Below are positions 13,291 to 26,700 of a stretch of DNA of 64,000 bases, piece by piece (position 1 is the first letter of the stretch; each line of letters opens with the position of its first letter). The DNA comes from Flaccisagitta enflata. Taxonomy: Eukaryota > Chaetognatha > Sagittoidea > Aphragmophora. The stretch spans positions 72,416,001 to 72,480,000 of the forward strand of contig OZ231126.1 in NCBI GenBank assembly GCA_965153355.1, in the 5' to 3' direction. Both the position numbers and the translations under genes were made by a program. Below the pieces are notes generated by a model. That model searched no databases and was not told the origin of the DNA. It saw nothing but the letters and a program-made list of their open reading frames with translations.

Positions 13291-13569
13291 TTCTTCTCAA
13301 AAGCCATCAGCATTTGTTTTCCAATGTGCTTGAATTGAGGAAAAATTGCTCTCTTCTTTTCAATTGAATCTTGTGTTTTCTTTGCGCTTTTTATTTTCTT
13401 TTCTTTCCCCCCCCCCTTCATTCTTTTTTTCTCGCGCACAATTGAAACTGCAGACCTACACTATATCACTATGAAAACCAAAGACTTGATCTTCTAGAAG
13501 TTATATCTTGGTCTTTCAAAAGCGAAAGGAATAAATATTCGCGTGGTAAAAAATAAAGTAAGGGAATTT

Positions 13570-13790
13570 CATTGATTGATTCATTCATTTTTTCATTCAT
13601 TCATTCCTTCATTCCTTCTTTCCTTCATTCATTCATTCCTTCCTTCCTTCCTTCATTCATTCATTCATTCATTCATTCATTCATTCATTCATTCATTCAT
13701 CTATTCGTTCATTCATTCATTCATTCATTCATTCATTCATTCATTCATTCATTCATTCAATCATTCATTCATTCATTCATTCATAAAAAA
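13570..13790. repeat. (TCAT)n microsatellite
   Basis: About 210 bp of ATTC/TTCA tetranucleotide with a few variant units. Translations read F-I-H-S repeats. Confidence 0.95.
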
Positions 13791-14011
13791 AACGTACGCC
13801 AAGAGAGTACAAGCGACCTTGTCTATCAGCATAAGAGGTTTGAAGTAATAAATGCAAATGAGCTTAATCTTCTATCTCACATTTTCTCAAATAAATGTAA
13901 ATAGACTGTCACGTTTGTTAGTTGATGGGCAATTTGGCTTCATTTCGGACGCCCCCTGAAAATGAAGATGCGCCAAAGTGAAATAAGACACGGACTTTTA
14001 TCGCGTGATTT

Positions 14012-14012
14012 A

Positions 14013-14074
<62 letters not shown>
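14012..14074. repeat. (CT)n microsatellite
   Basis: An uninterrupted CT dinucleotide run. Confidence 0.95.
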
Positions 14075-14076
<2 letters not shown>

Positions 14077-14162
14077 CAAGAAGAGAAGAAGTGAAAAACA
14101 CACACTGGGTTAGTAATAGTCCATTAATGATCTTCGGGATGGCGCCGTCGAACTTTTTAGAG

Positions 14163-14400
14163 GCGTCCTCGCATCTCTATAAGACGTTATGTCCATTGGT
14201 CGATCGGTTGGTTGGTCGGTCTGTCACGCTAACCTTTAAATCGCAAAATCTGAGGCTCTTTTTAAGATGCGTCCGTCAGGAACGCATCTCTATAAGAGGG
14301 TCTGTCCGTCCGTCGGTCCGTCCGTTCGTCCGTCCGTCGGTCCGTCCGTATGTCCGTTACGCAAGTGCAAAAACCGAGTCTCTCGCCTGTTTTTGGCCAC
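14163..14400 (+). mobile_element. Two family B copies in tandem
   Basis: Copy one has GGCGTCCTCGCATCTCTATA then GACGTTATGTCC and a GGTCG run. Copy two starts at about 14266 with GATGCGTCCGTCAGGAACGC, then TCTATAAGAGGGTCTGTCCG and a GTCC/GTCG run. Both end in a CGCAAnnnC-type tail. The shared order is hairpin, CTCTATAAGAGG, then GTCC repeats. Confidence 0.65.
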
Positions 14401-14593
14401 GGTGAGATCCTATACTAAAACAAATGATCGACTAACATGTTTTGAGAGCCTCCTTTACTACTTAGTCGTTTCACCCGTCTGTTCGTCCATCTATCTCTCC
14501 ATATATGTCACATGATCAATACACGCAGAGACACAGCCCGGACGCATCGTTGCCCGGTCGGGCTTGTTCTAAAATGCAGCACCAATATACTCC

Positions 14594-14850
<257 letters not shown>

Positions 14851-15377
14851 TCAAAAAAAATGTTCTTTCATAAAAATTTTCAATCATAGACGACGCATCG
14901 TTGGCTTACTTGGCCATGTTTCTTGTTGGTTGACCTCGCCTCGAATTAACAATCGGCAAAACAACATTCAGTCGCTCCATCAGTATTAAGTTTCATGGGT
15001 AGATGAATTGACATCATGATTGCTTTATTCTTTTTAAAAACAATTCTTTCCTCAACTTAAATAGATATGTGGGTAATGGTGATAATGATAAATGCAGAGG
15101 TGTTTATGATTGAGTCGCGATTGACTCCTTCCCTGCAATCAAATCTGTTGTATTACAAAATCTATGGTTTTCTTCCCCATGGAGCATTGAATCAGTAATT
15201 AAATTTGGTTTTGGTGCTACAAAAAGTGGGGGGACACTTAATTATATTCATCCCTGGATACATTTTCGATACAAGCAAACAAAAAAATATATGCTATTTA
15301 AGAATGCTGTAAAGAACGCACTTCTTTCAAGCGTCCGTTCTGGCCTTACTTGCTTCAAGTACTCTTAGGTTGCCGCG
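14851..15377. other. Unassigned sequence
   Basis: Single-copy-looking AT-rich DNA with no gene or element recognised. Confidence 0.5.
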
Positions 15378-15379
15378 TG

Positions 15380-15475
<96 letters not shown>
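15378..15475. repeat. (CT)n microsatellite
   Basis: A long uninterrupted CT run. Confidence 0.95.
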
Positions 15476-15477
<2 letters not shown>

Positions 15478-15622
15478 ATATGTCAATTAGCGCAAAACGA
15501 ATTCATCAAAATTCTTCCATAATTTGTAGTGACAAAAGTGGATCATTAGAAACAATAGCGGCCTATTTCTACTGAGAGGGGAGGCACGCTTTTTTGACTA
15601 AACCTGGCGACCCCTTTTCCAC

Positions 15623-16744
<1,122 letters not shown>

Positions 16745-17255
16745 AATTAGGCCTATGAGACCCTAGACTGGTCTACTCAGACCCCAAATTAGGTGTCTCA
16801 GATCCCAAATTAAGCCTCACATCCAAAATGAAGCCTCTCAAACCCAGATGCAGGCCTTTCAGACCCACAGTCAGGCCTCTCAGATCCCAAATCTGGCCTG
16901 TCCAGCCAATAAGCAGGCCTCATATTCCATAAAACAGACCTCCCAGACCCATAATCAGAAACTTAGCCCCCAAAATCTGCTTCTCAAACCTTCAGTTGTC
17001 CAAATCCCCTCCACCCAGGCGCAAATCACTCATTTCAGCTCTGGCCTCAAATGAGGCCTCAAAGACCCCAAATCTGGCATCTCAGACCTCAATCCAGGCC
17101 CATTGGTCAACAAATGGAAAATGGAAATTGGAGAGTATTGCCCTATGTGGAATCATAGGTCATTGGCCCCTCTCACCGTCTCATCCTTACATACACCAAC
17201 ATAGGGGCATCAGGTACCGCTGACCATGTAACCTTTTTGCAACTATGAAGTATTC
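16745..17255. mobile_element. Family A element: ~20-bp minisatellite plus terminal module
   Basis: Units like CCTCTCAGACCCAAATCAGG fill about 16745-17110. The module at 17135-17250 (ATTGCCCTATGTGGAATCAT, then GGTACCGCTGACCATG and TTTTTGCAACTAT) matches those at 4640 and 5130. Confidence 0.6.
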
Positions 17256-17894
17256 AAGCTCATTTAGCTCACTAAGCTCAGTCTTTTTTTCTGATTTTGA
17301 ATAGGATGAATGGATTAATGTTTTTATTTGAGCATGCAAATACAAAAAAACATGTCAGTGAGCGTAGCTGGTCGTCTGGTTGAGTGATTTTGAGTATCTT
17401 AGCTTATCTAGCTCATTTGGCTTAGTTTCTTTTTTATCTGATTTTTAGTGCAATCAATACATACAATTGCTTTTGATTTGTTCCAACAAGTAACAAATTT
17501 GCAGTGACTGAAGACAAAAACTTGGTGACAAGTAACCAATGTTTACGACTTTTTTCCTCACGGCGACAGCTGCCATTACTGGTAAACCCTCTCTTCTCCC
17601 TGTCTGTATCTTATTTCATTGAACAAAGCTTAGGCTCAACTAATCGGAAATTCTTACTTTTCTGCCATTAACCGATTAAATGTATGCGTTTCCTCATTCT
17701 GATGTTCTTCTTCGTTCAAGCTATAATCACAATTTATGTACCTTCTTCGTTGCGTAAAGGACTACCCAAAACTGATTTCTGGACTGATTTGAAATAACGA
17801 CAGGGTCATCAATCTCAAATGGCAAAAAATGTTAAGCTATCATTCACAGACAAATCATCTCACTTATCTGGAATCTATTTTACCTTAAAGGACT
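17256..17894. other. Unassigned sequence upstream of the LINE
   Basis: No endonuclease motifs are present upstream of the LINE fragment, which fits 5' truncation. No other feature seen. Confidence 0.5.
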
Positions 17895-20641
17895 ATGTTT
17901 GACGTTTTTTTTTTTTGTTTTTTTTTTTGTCAAAAATTCGTGGGTCTAGGTATAACAGTTTGGCTACAGCATCAATATGAAGCATTTGACTTGGATACAT
18001 TTTCTTTTAAAAGTTATCCTATTACCCCCATAGTTGATTGGAAAAAAGTAACTGGTGAAGTACGATCGAATTATGCTCTAACTATGGAACAGCTTCTTAA
18101 TGATTGTAATGTACCTAATAACAGGGTGAGCAAAAAATTTTGCACAAACATATGAGTACAGAAACAGCATTTTCAGGTGTCTTAAAGAAGTGAAATTTGG
18201 ATCATAACACTACAACTAATTTTATTGCACAGTAATATGGATCGTCATTCACTTTTCCAATTGCTGTCTTCATTAGAGGGCATCAAAGTTGAACCAAACA
18301 GTTATATTTTGCAGGAATTTTACCGGCCTATCTTGAAAAGATGAAATCTCCACTTAATCTAATGTTTTTCTCATGTGTGGCATCCCCTGCTAGTCATTGT
18401 CATACAAAACATGTTACTTTGATGTCAAATAGTCATACCAACTGATGATTGGGTCAGGGGGATCAGAATTGTCTGACAAAATCAAGAAAACCCAATACCA
18501 CTTGATCATGGTAACAGTCAAAATCATGACACATAAGCTACATGTGATTATCATGATAATTCATTTTCCAGACCTCATCTATTGCCTATAGCCAACAGTA
18601 ATGGCTAATTAGTATTCTGAATTACCAAAATAAAGTATTTGATTCATATCATGATGATATTTGCCCTGCATTGCAATATTTTTCAGTGCTTTATTAGAGT
18701 TGTGCAAAATTTTTTGCTCACCCTGTTATTCTGCATGGGGAGCATAGTTGCAATGACTCTTCTCATATCTGTGAAATTGAAAAATACTACAATGATGTTT
18801 TAAATTGTATTGGAATAGCTGATCAGCAATTGCCTCGCTTTACTCCTACCACGAGAAAATGTTATTGGAATGAACAATAATCTCAATCAAAAAATGACTC
18901 AATTATTGCACACGACTTCTGGAACTTGAATGGATGTCCTAAATCTGGTACTATTTTTGATACAAAAAAAGATAAATATTACAAGTACAAATTGTATTTA
19001 CAACGTTGTAAAACTGAACGTGATCAAGACACTGTTGATTCATTGAACACTAATCTTATAGATGGTGACCACAATAAGTTTTTGCGTTCTTTTAATCATT
19101 TTAACAATGATAGTAAAAAACCTGATGTTTATATCAATAATTTACGTAGTAATGTTGATATTGCCAATTGCTTTGCTGACTCTTTCGAGAATATTTACAC
19201 CTCACGTGATGAATTTCAATCGCAGGTTCTACCCAATGACTTTCAAATTATGTATACGGATTATTTCAATGCACATTCATCTGATTCACTAGCACCCTTC
19301 TATTTAACTTGGCACGAGATGGTAAATATTTTGTCAACCCTTAAGATGGGGAAAGCTACGTCAACTTTTCTTAAAGCTGAACATATCATTTTTGGCTCTC
19401 CAAAACTTGCAATTCACTTACATTTGTTGTTTAACGCTATGATTCAACATGCTTATGTTCCATACGAATTTTTGAATGGTGTAGTATCTCCATTAGTTAA
19501 AGACTCTGAGGGTAATCATTCTGATCCCAACAACTACCGTGGATTGACGCTTGGTGTAGTTTTATCTCAATTATTTGAAAATGTTATTCCATCAAAAATT
19601 GGACATTTACTCACTACGGATTCCTTACAATTTGGTTATAAGAAAAAACATTCTTGTGCACATGCTATTTTTGCTCTTCGGACATGTATTGACTATTTCA
19701 CAGAACGCGGTTCTACTGTTTACACTACCTCCCTTGACTGTAGTAAGGGATTTGATAAGGTGAACCATGATGGTATATTTATCAAATTAATGCAACGGAA
19801 GATACCTCTTAGTTTTCTAAATATTTTGATCTACTGGTATTCAAATTTGACTAGTTTAGTAAGATGGAACGGTAGCTTTAGTCGTTCTTTTAATGTACGA
19901 TTGGGAGTGCGCCAAGGTGGGGTTTTAAGCCCGCATCTATTTGCAGTGTATGTCGATGATCTTATTCTGAAATTACGGAATTTAGGCGTTGGATGTTATA
20001 TTACGGATATGTTCATTGCAGCACTAGTTTATGCAGACGATTTTTGCTTGATGGCACCTTGTAGATCGGCGTTACAAACTCTTCTTAATGCTTGCGAAGC
20101 ATACGGTAAAAAATGGTGCATCACATACAACCCAAAAAAAACTAAAGTGATGCTTTTTGGTAATACACGTTTGTGTCTTTCACTTACAATGTATGAGAAG
20201 GAACTTGAAATTGTAAATGATTACAAATATCTTGGTGTGACTGTTGTAAGTGGAAAGGTTATTACTTTTTCTAACTTACGGCCCTTACGGAATTTTAGAT
20301 GTTCTGCAAATACCATATTTAATGCATCTATTAAGTCGTCTGAGTCTGTCTCCATGAAACTTTTATATGCTATTTGTGTGCCTAACCTTACTTACGCGTG
20401 TGAAGTACTTAACTACTCAAGTTATCAAATGCAGCCTATAAATGTTGCCATCAACGACTGTATTCGAAGAATTTTTGGTCATAACAGATGGGAAAGCGTG
20501 CGTTTTTTGAGGCAGGAATTGGGCTATCCATCCCTGACTGACATTTTTCGTTCTCGTGCGCGAAATTTTCATAGATTCATGTATTTGCTCGGCAATCCTA
20601 CTCTTGACTTTCTCAACACATTGTCATTTAATGAAACTTGA
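17895..20641 (+). pseudogene. LINE ORF2 fragment with reverse transcriptase, split by a MITE
   Basis: This is the reverse transcriptase part of a non-LTR retrotransposon. The first segment (17895-18120) is the linker that normally follows the endonuclease (DWKKVTGEVRSNYALTMEQL). The second (18729-20641) holds the RT: NNYRGLTLG, TSLDCSKGFDKVNHDG (palm), GVRQGGVLSPHLFAVYVDDL and the catalytic YADD in LVYADDFCLMAP. A thumb and C-terminal region follow, ending NTLSFNET. Joining the two segments across one TA keeps a single frame. The only in-frame stop between them is a TAA at 18878-18880. The endonuclease and ORF1 are absent (5'-truncated). The clade (CR1, Jockey or L2-like) cannot be settled by eye. 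It is probably inactive. Confidence 0.9.
18121..18726. mobile_element. MITE (TA target, CAGGGTG termini) inside the LINE
   Basis: The perfect 27-bp TIR begins ACAGGGTGAGCAAAAAATTT, with TA at 18119-18120 and 18727-18728. The 606 bp interior is non-coding. TA duplication and CAGGGTG ends fit the Tc1/mariner group. A related element is at 22950-23527. It is younger than the LINE it interrupts. Confidence 0.85.
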
Positions 20642-20765
20642 CTTTTTTTTTTTTTATCTTTACTCCCTCCTCTCTGTCAAAATTGTTATGATTAATCTTA
20701 ATCTTAGTGTAGTAAGTGGGTGTATGCTATGAATGCACTGTCTCTGTAACGAATAAAAGATCATT
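20642..20765 (+). other. LINE 3' untranslated region
   Basis: A poly-T run follows the RT stop codon. An AATAAA at about 20751 (ACGAATAAAAGATC) could act as the polyadenylation signal of the element. The exact end is not clear because no target duplication was found. Confidence 0.45.
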
Positions 20766-20940
20766 ATATGTAGTTTTAGCTGATGCAAAATGATTCTCCT
20801 GGTTGCTGAGACAATTTTTTTTTGAATGCTCCCATTGCCAAACCGTTGGAGCTACAAATGCCAGATTGATCTCAAATGAAAGATAATTTGATGTAGTTTC
20901 TGCATTTGAGCAGAAGAGAGCATGTTTGAACAAGAAAATA

Positions 20941-21874
20941 CCCTGTTTTCAAAAGCGACTGGAACCAGTAAAACCTTAATTGTGCCTAAAATAATCACAT
21001 TTGGATATCTGGATCTTTTTTGTCTAAAAGCAAATAACCTACCATTTATTCATGCAAAATTTCATAGCAGCGGCTCTTGTGGTTTGGCTTCCACATAATT
21101 TTGAAATATGGTGAAATTTCATGAAGTTTTACTTAACAAGGCCAGATACACGGCCACCAGTTGCGGACGGGTGGGCAGGAGCGGAAATGCGCGTTTTCAC
21201 ACTTTTTGACTCGTGCTCACCAACGGACCAACCAACGGACGGATGGACGGACGGACGGACAAAGCCTCTTATAGAGTTGCGTGTCGGCAACTAAAAATGG
21301 CATTTTTACAAAAATTTACATAAATAAACTGTTGTCATTTTTGTAAGAATTGAGCTAAAATGACCAAGTTGGCCATAAATGGATATCCATTGACCCCTCT
21401 TTTGCATCAGTTTTAATTTTTCATGATTTTTGAAAAAAATTGAGGCCTTTTATGACATTTGATGGGATAAAAAACCTTTTCAGACTTTGAAAAATCAGAG
21501 GAAAAATCAAATTTGCCACATAAAAAAAGATGAATATAACAATTTTGATTGTTCTTTCTTGAGATATATTAAAAAAGACCATTATCCATGTTTAAAGACC
21601 AATCTGGCTTCTTTCATTTGATTCTTAGAGAAATGACATTATCTTTAAGTAATGGGAGTCATTCAATCAAATTTTTGAGGAGCCTCTTATGGGGCTTACT
21701 ACATTTTTACTCAAAATTATGTGGAAGCCAAACTACTAGAGCCACTGCTATGAAATTTTGCATGAGTAAATGGTAGGTCATGTGCTTTTAGACAAAACCA
21801 ATCTGGATATCCAAATGTGAATACTTTGGGCACAATATAGGTTTTGCTGGTTCCAGTTGCTTTTGAAAACAGGG
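20941..21874. mobile_element. Long-armed foldback MITE (TA target) hosting a family B copy
   Basis: The ends are CCCTGTTTTCAAAAGCGACT and its near-exact inverse (27 of 28 positions), with TA at 20939-20940 and 21875-21876. The arms stay complementary for about 175 bp, including GGATATCTGGAT and GCAAAATTTCATAGCAGCGG. A family B element sits at 21139-21296. No coding content. Confidence 0.75.
21139..21296 (-). mobile_element. Family B hairpin-GTCC element
   Basis: The copy runs from GGCCAGATACACGGCCACCA through GGGTGGGCAGGAGCGGAAAT and a (GGAC)n run to AAAGCCTCTTATAGAGTTGC and GTGTCGGCAACTAAAAA. On the minus strand that is T-run, hairpin, CTCTATAAGAGG, GTCC microsatellite and tail. It has no coding capacity and no A or B box. 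Confidence 0.8.
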
Positions 21875-22393
21875 TATCACAAATCATGACGAAAATCCAC
21901 TTTGCAAAGAGTTTTTCACAAAAAAAATTGATTTTTGAGGTGCAAAGCGTTCTAAGAAGGCCAAATCACTGCTCAAACCAAAAAAGCATCAAATACTACA
22001 TCAAATCATCATCCGTATAAGACTAACCAACCTTTCAAAAATTAGGGCAATTTAAAAAAAAAACAAGCGCAAAGTTTGGTGATTTCTTTAGTTTGAACTT
22101 TAAAACTGCTGATACTTGAAATTAACCATAAAATGATAACTATTCGATCAAAATTGACAAGATTTTGATGCAAAAAACGTCAATTTATTCACTTTGAAGA
22201 GAAAGTTGATTCCAAATGGTTTCAATGAAGTGTCTATGAGAAAGGGCTTAAAAGAAAATGCCATTTGAGTATGATGCCCGTGAACGTCAACTATATTTCA
22301 CTTGAAATATTCATCATCAAAGTGATTCATTGACATTGAAGTGCTCATTGTTAAAGAAAAGTATTTGAAAGTCCTCGAATTCTCATGAGAAGT

Positions 22394-22397
<4 letters not shown>
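21875..22397. other. Unassigned AT-rich sequence
   Basis: No gene or bounded element recognised. Confidence 0.5.

Positions 22398-22428
<31 letters not shown>
22398..22428. repeat. (AG)n microsatellite
   Basis: A short AG dinucleotide run. Confidence 0.9.
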
Positions 22429-22431
<3 letters not shown>

Positions 22432-22568
22432 GGGATCTATATCCCGGACAACGCAAATGGTGCGGATGTTCGGAGTTGAGTTGGATTTTGTCCGTTACAA
22501 AATGACTTCCGGCCTCTGAAGGGGGAATCTCCAACGATTCCACTCGGGAGGTTCTCACGGCTCCACTG

Positions 22569-22845
<277 letters not shown>

Positions 22846-22949
22846 AAAGAAACTGAAACTTACTATCTTGGTCCAATTAAGAGTCCTCGAAATGGACTTT
22901 AACAATTTGTTCTCGACTATTGATTGGCAAAACTTGTTCTCTCATGATA

Positions 22950-23527
22950 ACAGGGTGTGCAAAAAAATTCGCACTCGGTGTAATGCTTTAAAACCATAGT
23001 TTTTACTAGAGTTATGAGTCAAAATTTTAACAAAAGTATCCCAGTTGGTCAAGCTAAAAGTAGAAATCAAGAACAGTTGATACAATTTCCATGTGGCCAA
23101 GAAATGCATCTAAAAAAAAACAAAAATAAGATTTTGACAGGATTTTATTGACAGAGCTGTGTTTACTAAAAAAAAAAAAGTTATAACAATGTCTGTGTGG
23201 CCCCTGGATGGATTGCTTTTGAAGAAATGCATCAAGGGGAGATGGTTAGGTCAAGCAGGAGGAGTTTAAGTCCACAAAAAATGATACATCGATTGAATTA
23301 GGACAAGATATGGATATTGATTCACAGGGAAAAATCTTTTATGACTTTTTATGACTTTATTAGTCTAAAGATGAACTCTGCTGTCTACCATATTTACATT
23401 ATTTCTTCATCTTAAGTATAAAAATGACTTAATTTTCAATTCTAGATATTAGTTTGAAAGATTATCTGAAATTTTAGGTGTCATTAAAAAAAAATGCTGA
23501 CAAGTGCAGATTTTTTGCACACCCTGT
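22950..23527. mobile_element. MITE (TA target, CAGGGTG termini)
   Basis: The left end ACAGGGTGTGCAAAAAAATT and the right end TTTTTTGCACACCCTGT form an imperfect 26-bp TIR. TA flanks at 22948-22949 and 23528-23529. The ends resemble the MITE at 18121 (GTGTGC in place of GTGAGC). The interior is non-coding. Confidence 0.8.
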
Positions 23528-23701
23528 TAAAAGTTTATTTTAGCATATTTTGGCACCATTTTTTGCTTGTTTACCTATTTCTATGGTCTTACATAACAGT
23601 ATCATTGATTTCCATGTGACGTGATTCTTAACTTTACAGCTGTTTTTGCCATTTTGATTTTATGGAGATGCTTGTACTAATTTTGTTTTGCCACTGATTT
23701 T

Positions 23702-23830
23702 TAAGTGCGTCCTCGCACTTCTATAAGAGGTCATGTCCGTCGGTCGGTCGGTTGGTCGGTCGGTCGGTTGGTCGGTCGGTTGGTCGGTCACGCAAACGTT
23801 TGAAATGCGCAAAACGGCCGATTCTGACGT
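23702..23830 (+). mobile_element. Family B hairpin-GTCC element
   Basis: The head is AGTGCGTCCTCGCACT, then TCTATAAGAGGTCATGTCCG and a GGTCGGTCGGTT-type tract. The tail includes CACGCAAACG and CGCAAAACGG. Confidence 0.65.
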
Positions 23831-23875
23831 ATTTCTTTATTCCTATCACCTTTCATGCCTCACCACATTCATATT

Positions 23876-23943
23876 CATTCATTCAATCATTCATTCATTC
23901 ATTCATTCATTCATTCATTCATTCATATATTCATTCATTCATC
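23876..23943. repeat. (ATTC)n microsatellite
   Basis: Tetranucleotide run with few variants, just downstream of a family B element. Confidence 0.95.
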
Positions 23944-24294
23944 AAAAACGTTCATTCACAAAATCTTAATCAAGCGAGGCGCACTTATTGGCCTTCACTT
24001 GGCATTGTTATTAATATGTACAAGAAGTATCCAAAAAGAAATGCTAAAAGTTAAAAAAAAAAGTTGAAGATTTTATTCTTGAAGTTCATAGTGAATCATT
24101 TTACTCTTTCTGCTGTAAAATCTAAACGAAATTAAGCTACAGAACTCTGCCAGGTAGCATATGATCGCATTTTTGCAGAGCTTTCTAATGGTCACCAATT
24201 TTTATATGTTTTCTTAAGTAATATGCTCACAATCTAGGAAAACATGGCGGACTCATAATTTTACCATGATAATACAGAAAGGCAGATAGTCAAA

Positions 24295-24430
24295 AGACAG
24301 GAACTCAGAAAGACAGACAGACAGAGAGTCAGACAGACAGACAGACAGGCAGACAGATATGTAGATAGCTAGATAGATAGATAGATGGATAGATAGATGG
24401 ACGGACAGACAGACAGACAAACAGGGAAAC
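24295..24430. repeat. (GACA)n/(GATA)n microsatellite
   Basis: Mixed GACA and GATA tetranucleotides with short unique breaks. Confidence 0.85.
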
Positions 24431-24561
24431 ATAGAAAGACAGACACACAAATAGAAAGAAGAAGCAGATACATACAGACTGAAAGCAACAGACGAAGAGC
24501 AAGAAAGAGGAACAGTGACATAGGAAGAGTGAGAATGAGAGCGGATGACAGCTGAAAGGTA

Positions 24562-25071
24562 CAGTAGATGTCGTCTATACTTGGAAATACGGGGGAGCTC
24601 ATAATCAGAGCATCAGTACAATTAGGGGATTGATATTTTGCTGGTGTAATGTATAGACCCTAAGGGGTTGACGATGGGGTATGGCATCCCCCTACGGCTT
24701 ACCTTACAAAAAAAACTTTTAGTATAAAATATTGGGAATAATCTCTTTTATGGCAGAATTTCAGTTTCATCTATTTGTTTTAAATTGCAAAACCAGCCTG
24801 GGATTCGAACCTAAAACCTTTAAAGAAGTAAACTGATCATGATTAATTTGAAGTTAAGTGAGTTAGCCACTAGACCAATTCCAGCATCTGTTCAAGTCAA
24901 GCAAATTCGATTTAGTATATTCAAAAAAAAAATTTGTCCACAGAGCTGCCATACCCCATCATCAACCCTATAGGACATAACCATTATACACACACAGTTT
25001 TATCTCATTGGCACAAATGGTAGTTACAATATGAGGGCCCCCGTCTTTCCAAGTATAGACGATATCTACTG
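24562..25071. mobile_element. MITE (TA target) carrying tRNA-like A and B boxes
   Basis: The ends CAGTAGATGTCGTCTATACT and the matching inverse (AGTATAGACGATATCTACTG) are flanked by TA at 24560-24561 and 25072-25073. Imperfect complementarity continues inward, for example GATGGGGTATGGCA on the left and TGCCATACCCCATC on the right. The interior holds a tRNA-like segment on the minus strand. Confidence 0.8.
24800..24880 (-). pseudogene. tRNA-like (SINE-type) segment
   Basis: On the minus strand, TGGTCTAGTGGCTAAC fits a pol III A box and GGTTCGAATCCC fits a B box. About 51 bp separates the two boxes, more than in an ordinary tRNA. The flanks do not pair as an acceptor stem. It is therefore a tRNA-derived relic or SINE head rather than a working tRNA. 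Confidence 0.6.
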
Positions 25072-25195
25072 TAATATCAGAGGTGCAGCAGTCTTAAACA
25101 GGCCCTTTAATAACAAATCTTATTCTCATAATAAGTGTTGCACGACAAGAGAAATAAATAAGTGAAGATAAGTCAAGTATCTATGACTCAGAATT

Positions 25196-25360
25196 TAGAC
25201 TTCCCCGGTCGCGAGCAAGTTGGCGGGGGCGGCATTTGAGTTACTGGAGCATTTGGACAGAGGGAAAACCGCCAAAACATAGAAAAAGTAAAATGGGGAC
25301 CGACCAATCAACCATCCGACGGACGGACGAATGGACATACCGGGAAGTAGAGTTGTGTCA
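25196..25360 (-). mobile_element. Diverged family B element
   Basis: The tail-like segment GAGCAAGTTGGCGGGGGCGG and AAAATGGGGACCGACC lead to a GACGGACGGACG run and AAGTAGAGTTGTGTC. The layout matches the copy at 63170-63358. Confidence 0.5.
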
Positions 25361-25469
25361 GGGGGGGGGGGCGGTAGCCCTTCAACTATGCCGTAAGAAT
25401 TGATTTTTTTCCATTGATTTATGTTCCATAAAAAAAAATCTGCTTTCAAATCAATTCTTTTACTATCCA

Positions 25470-26105
25470 TAGTAAAAGTATTTATATCTTAATTATCATC
25501 ACACATTTCTAGTAGCTTCTGAGATCTTTTTAACTGCATAACATATTTTGCTGAAAAATATCAAAAAAAAAAATATTTTGCCTGTTTAACCTATTTCAAA
25601 GATGTAGATTTGAAAATATCTGAAAATATATAGTGTTCAAAATAAAGGTATTTATACTTGAACTAATAAAAGATATTCCCCAGATTTTTTAAGGATCTAT
25701 AAAGTTACATGAACAATTTTTTTCATAAAAAAGCTAAAAAAAAACAAAATTTTGCTATTTTCACATTATCTTTAAGCTCTACTCTAAAAAATATTTCATG
25801 TAATTTATTGTTCAAGAAAAACCCATTTCAATGTTAACTATTTCTACACATTTTCAGGATTTTTCAACATTTGTATAGCTTAATGAACAGATTAAGGCTT
25901 AAAAATGCTAACAAGATTAATATTTTGCCATTTTTACAATCTAAAGATGAAAATATCCAAATAAACTTGCTGTCGGAGGTAAAAGTATACATACATGAAC
26001 TAATACCACACATTTTCAGTTTTTTTGTTGTTTTTTTTTTTGAAACTGCATAAGCAATTTTATGTTAAAAAAACACTAAAAATACTCTTTTTTTGCCCTA
26101 GGAGG
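25470..26105. repeat. Diverged tandem repeat, period about 145-190 bp
   Basis: Phrases such as AAAGTATTTATA, CATGAACTAATA, CACACATTTTCAG and ATATTTTGCC recur in the same order about four times, starting near 25475, 25640, 25830 and 25980. The units are strongly diverged. Confidence 0.4.
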
Positions 26106-26602
26106 CATATTTTTCAGAATTTTGCCTTTGAAAAAATTTTCCAGCGGGTGATTGGTGTTCCCCAAGTAGTGTATGACACTTCTGCACCAGTCACGGCTCT
26201 GGGCACTCAAAGCTCTCTTTGTCTATGTATCATGACGGCATGTAAACATAACACTTTCCGTTAGAGATGCAGAAGCGGAAGCGGAAGCGGAAGCGGAACA
26301 CAACGCAATCCTCCCTATTTCCTCCATACTGATAACGGGTCAGGGATCATTGTCTCAAGGGTCAGGGATCTTACAACTAGTTTTCATTGGATCCTGTTCA
26401 TTTAATCTTATTCCCTTGTAAAGTAAAGTTTAAAGAAAACGGTTCCATTCGGATCCGGACCCGGAACCGGGATCCGAGAGTACCTAGGCTTTTTTAATAG
26501 GTAGAAGTAAGCGCGATTTTTCTCTGAATGGTGATGATTCACTATGTAGCAATAAAGACTTATGGTGTTTCGATTTAGCTCAAAAAAACATAGAAAAAAA
26601 AG

Positions 26603-26607
<5 letters not shown>

Positions 26608-26656
<49 letters not shown>

Positions 26657-26700
26657 GAGAGACAGAGAGACAGAGACAGAGAGATAGAAACAGTGAGAGA
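26608..26700. repeat. (AG)n/(GACA)n inside the hAT element
   Basis: AG run followed by ACAG units. Confidence 0.9.

Noticed and set aside
21588-21776. 62-codon frame in the right arm of a foldback MITE
   Set aside because: The frame is a chance product of the inverted repeat. It has no counterpart in other elements and no domain.
24800-24880. Functional tRNA gene on the minus strand
   Set aside because: The A-to-B spacing is too long and no acceptor stem pairs, so it is kept only as a tRNA-like relic.
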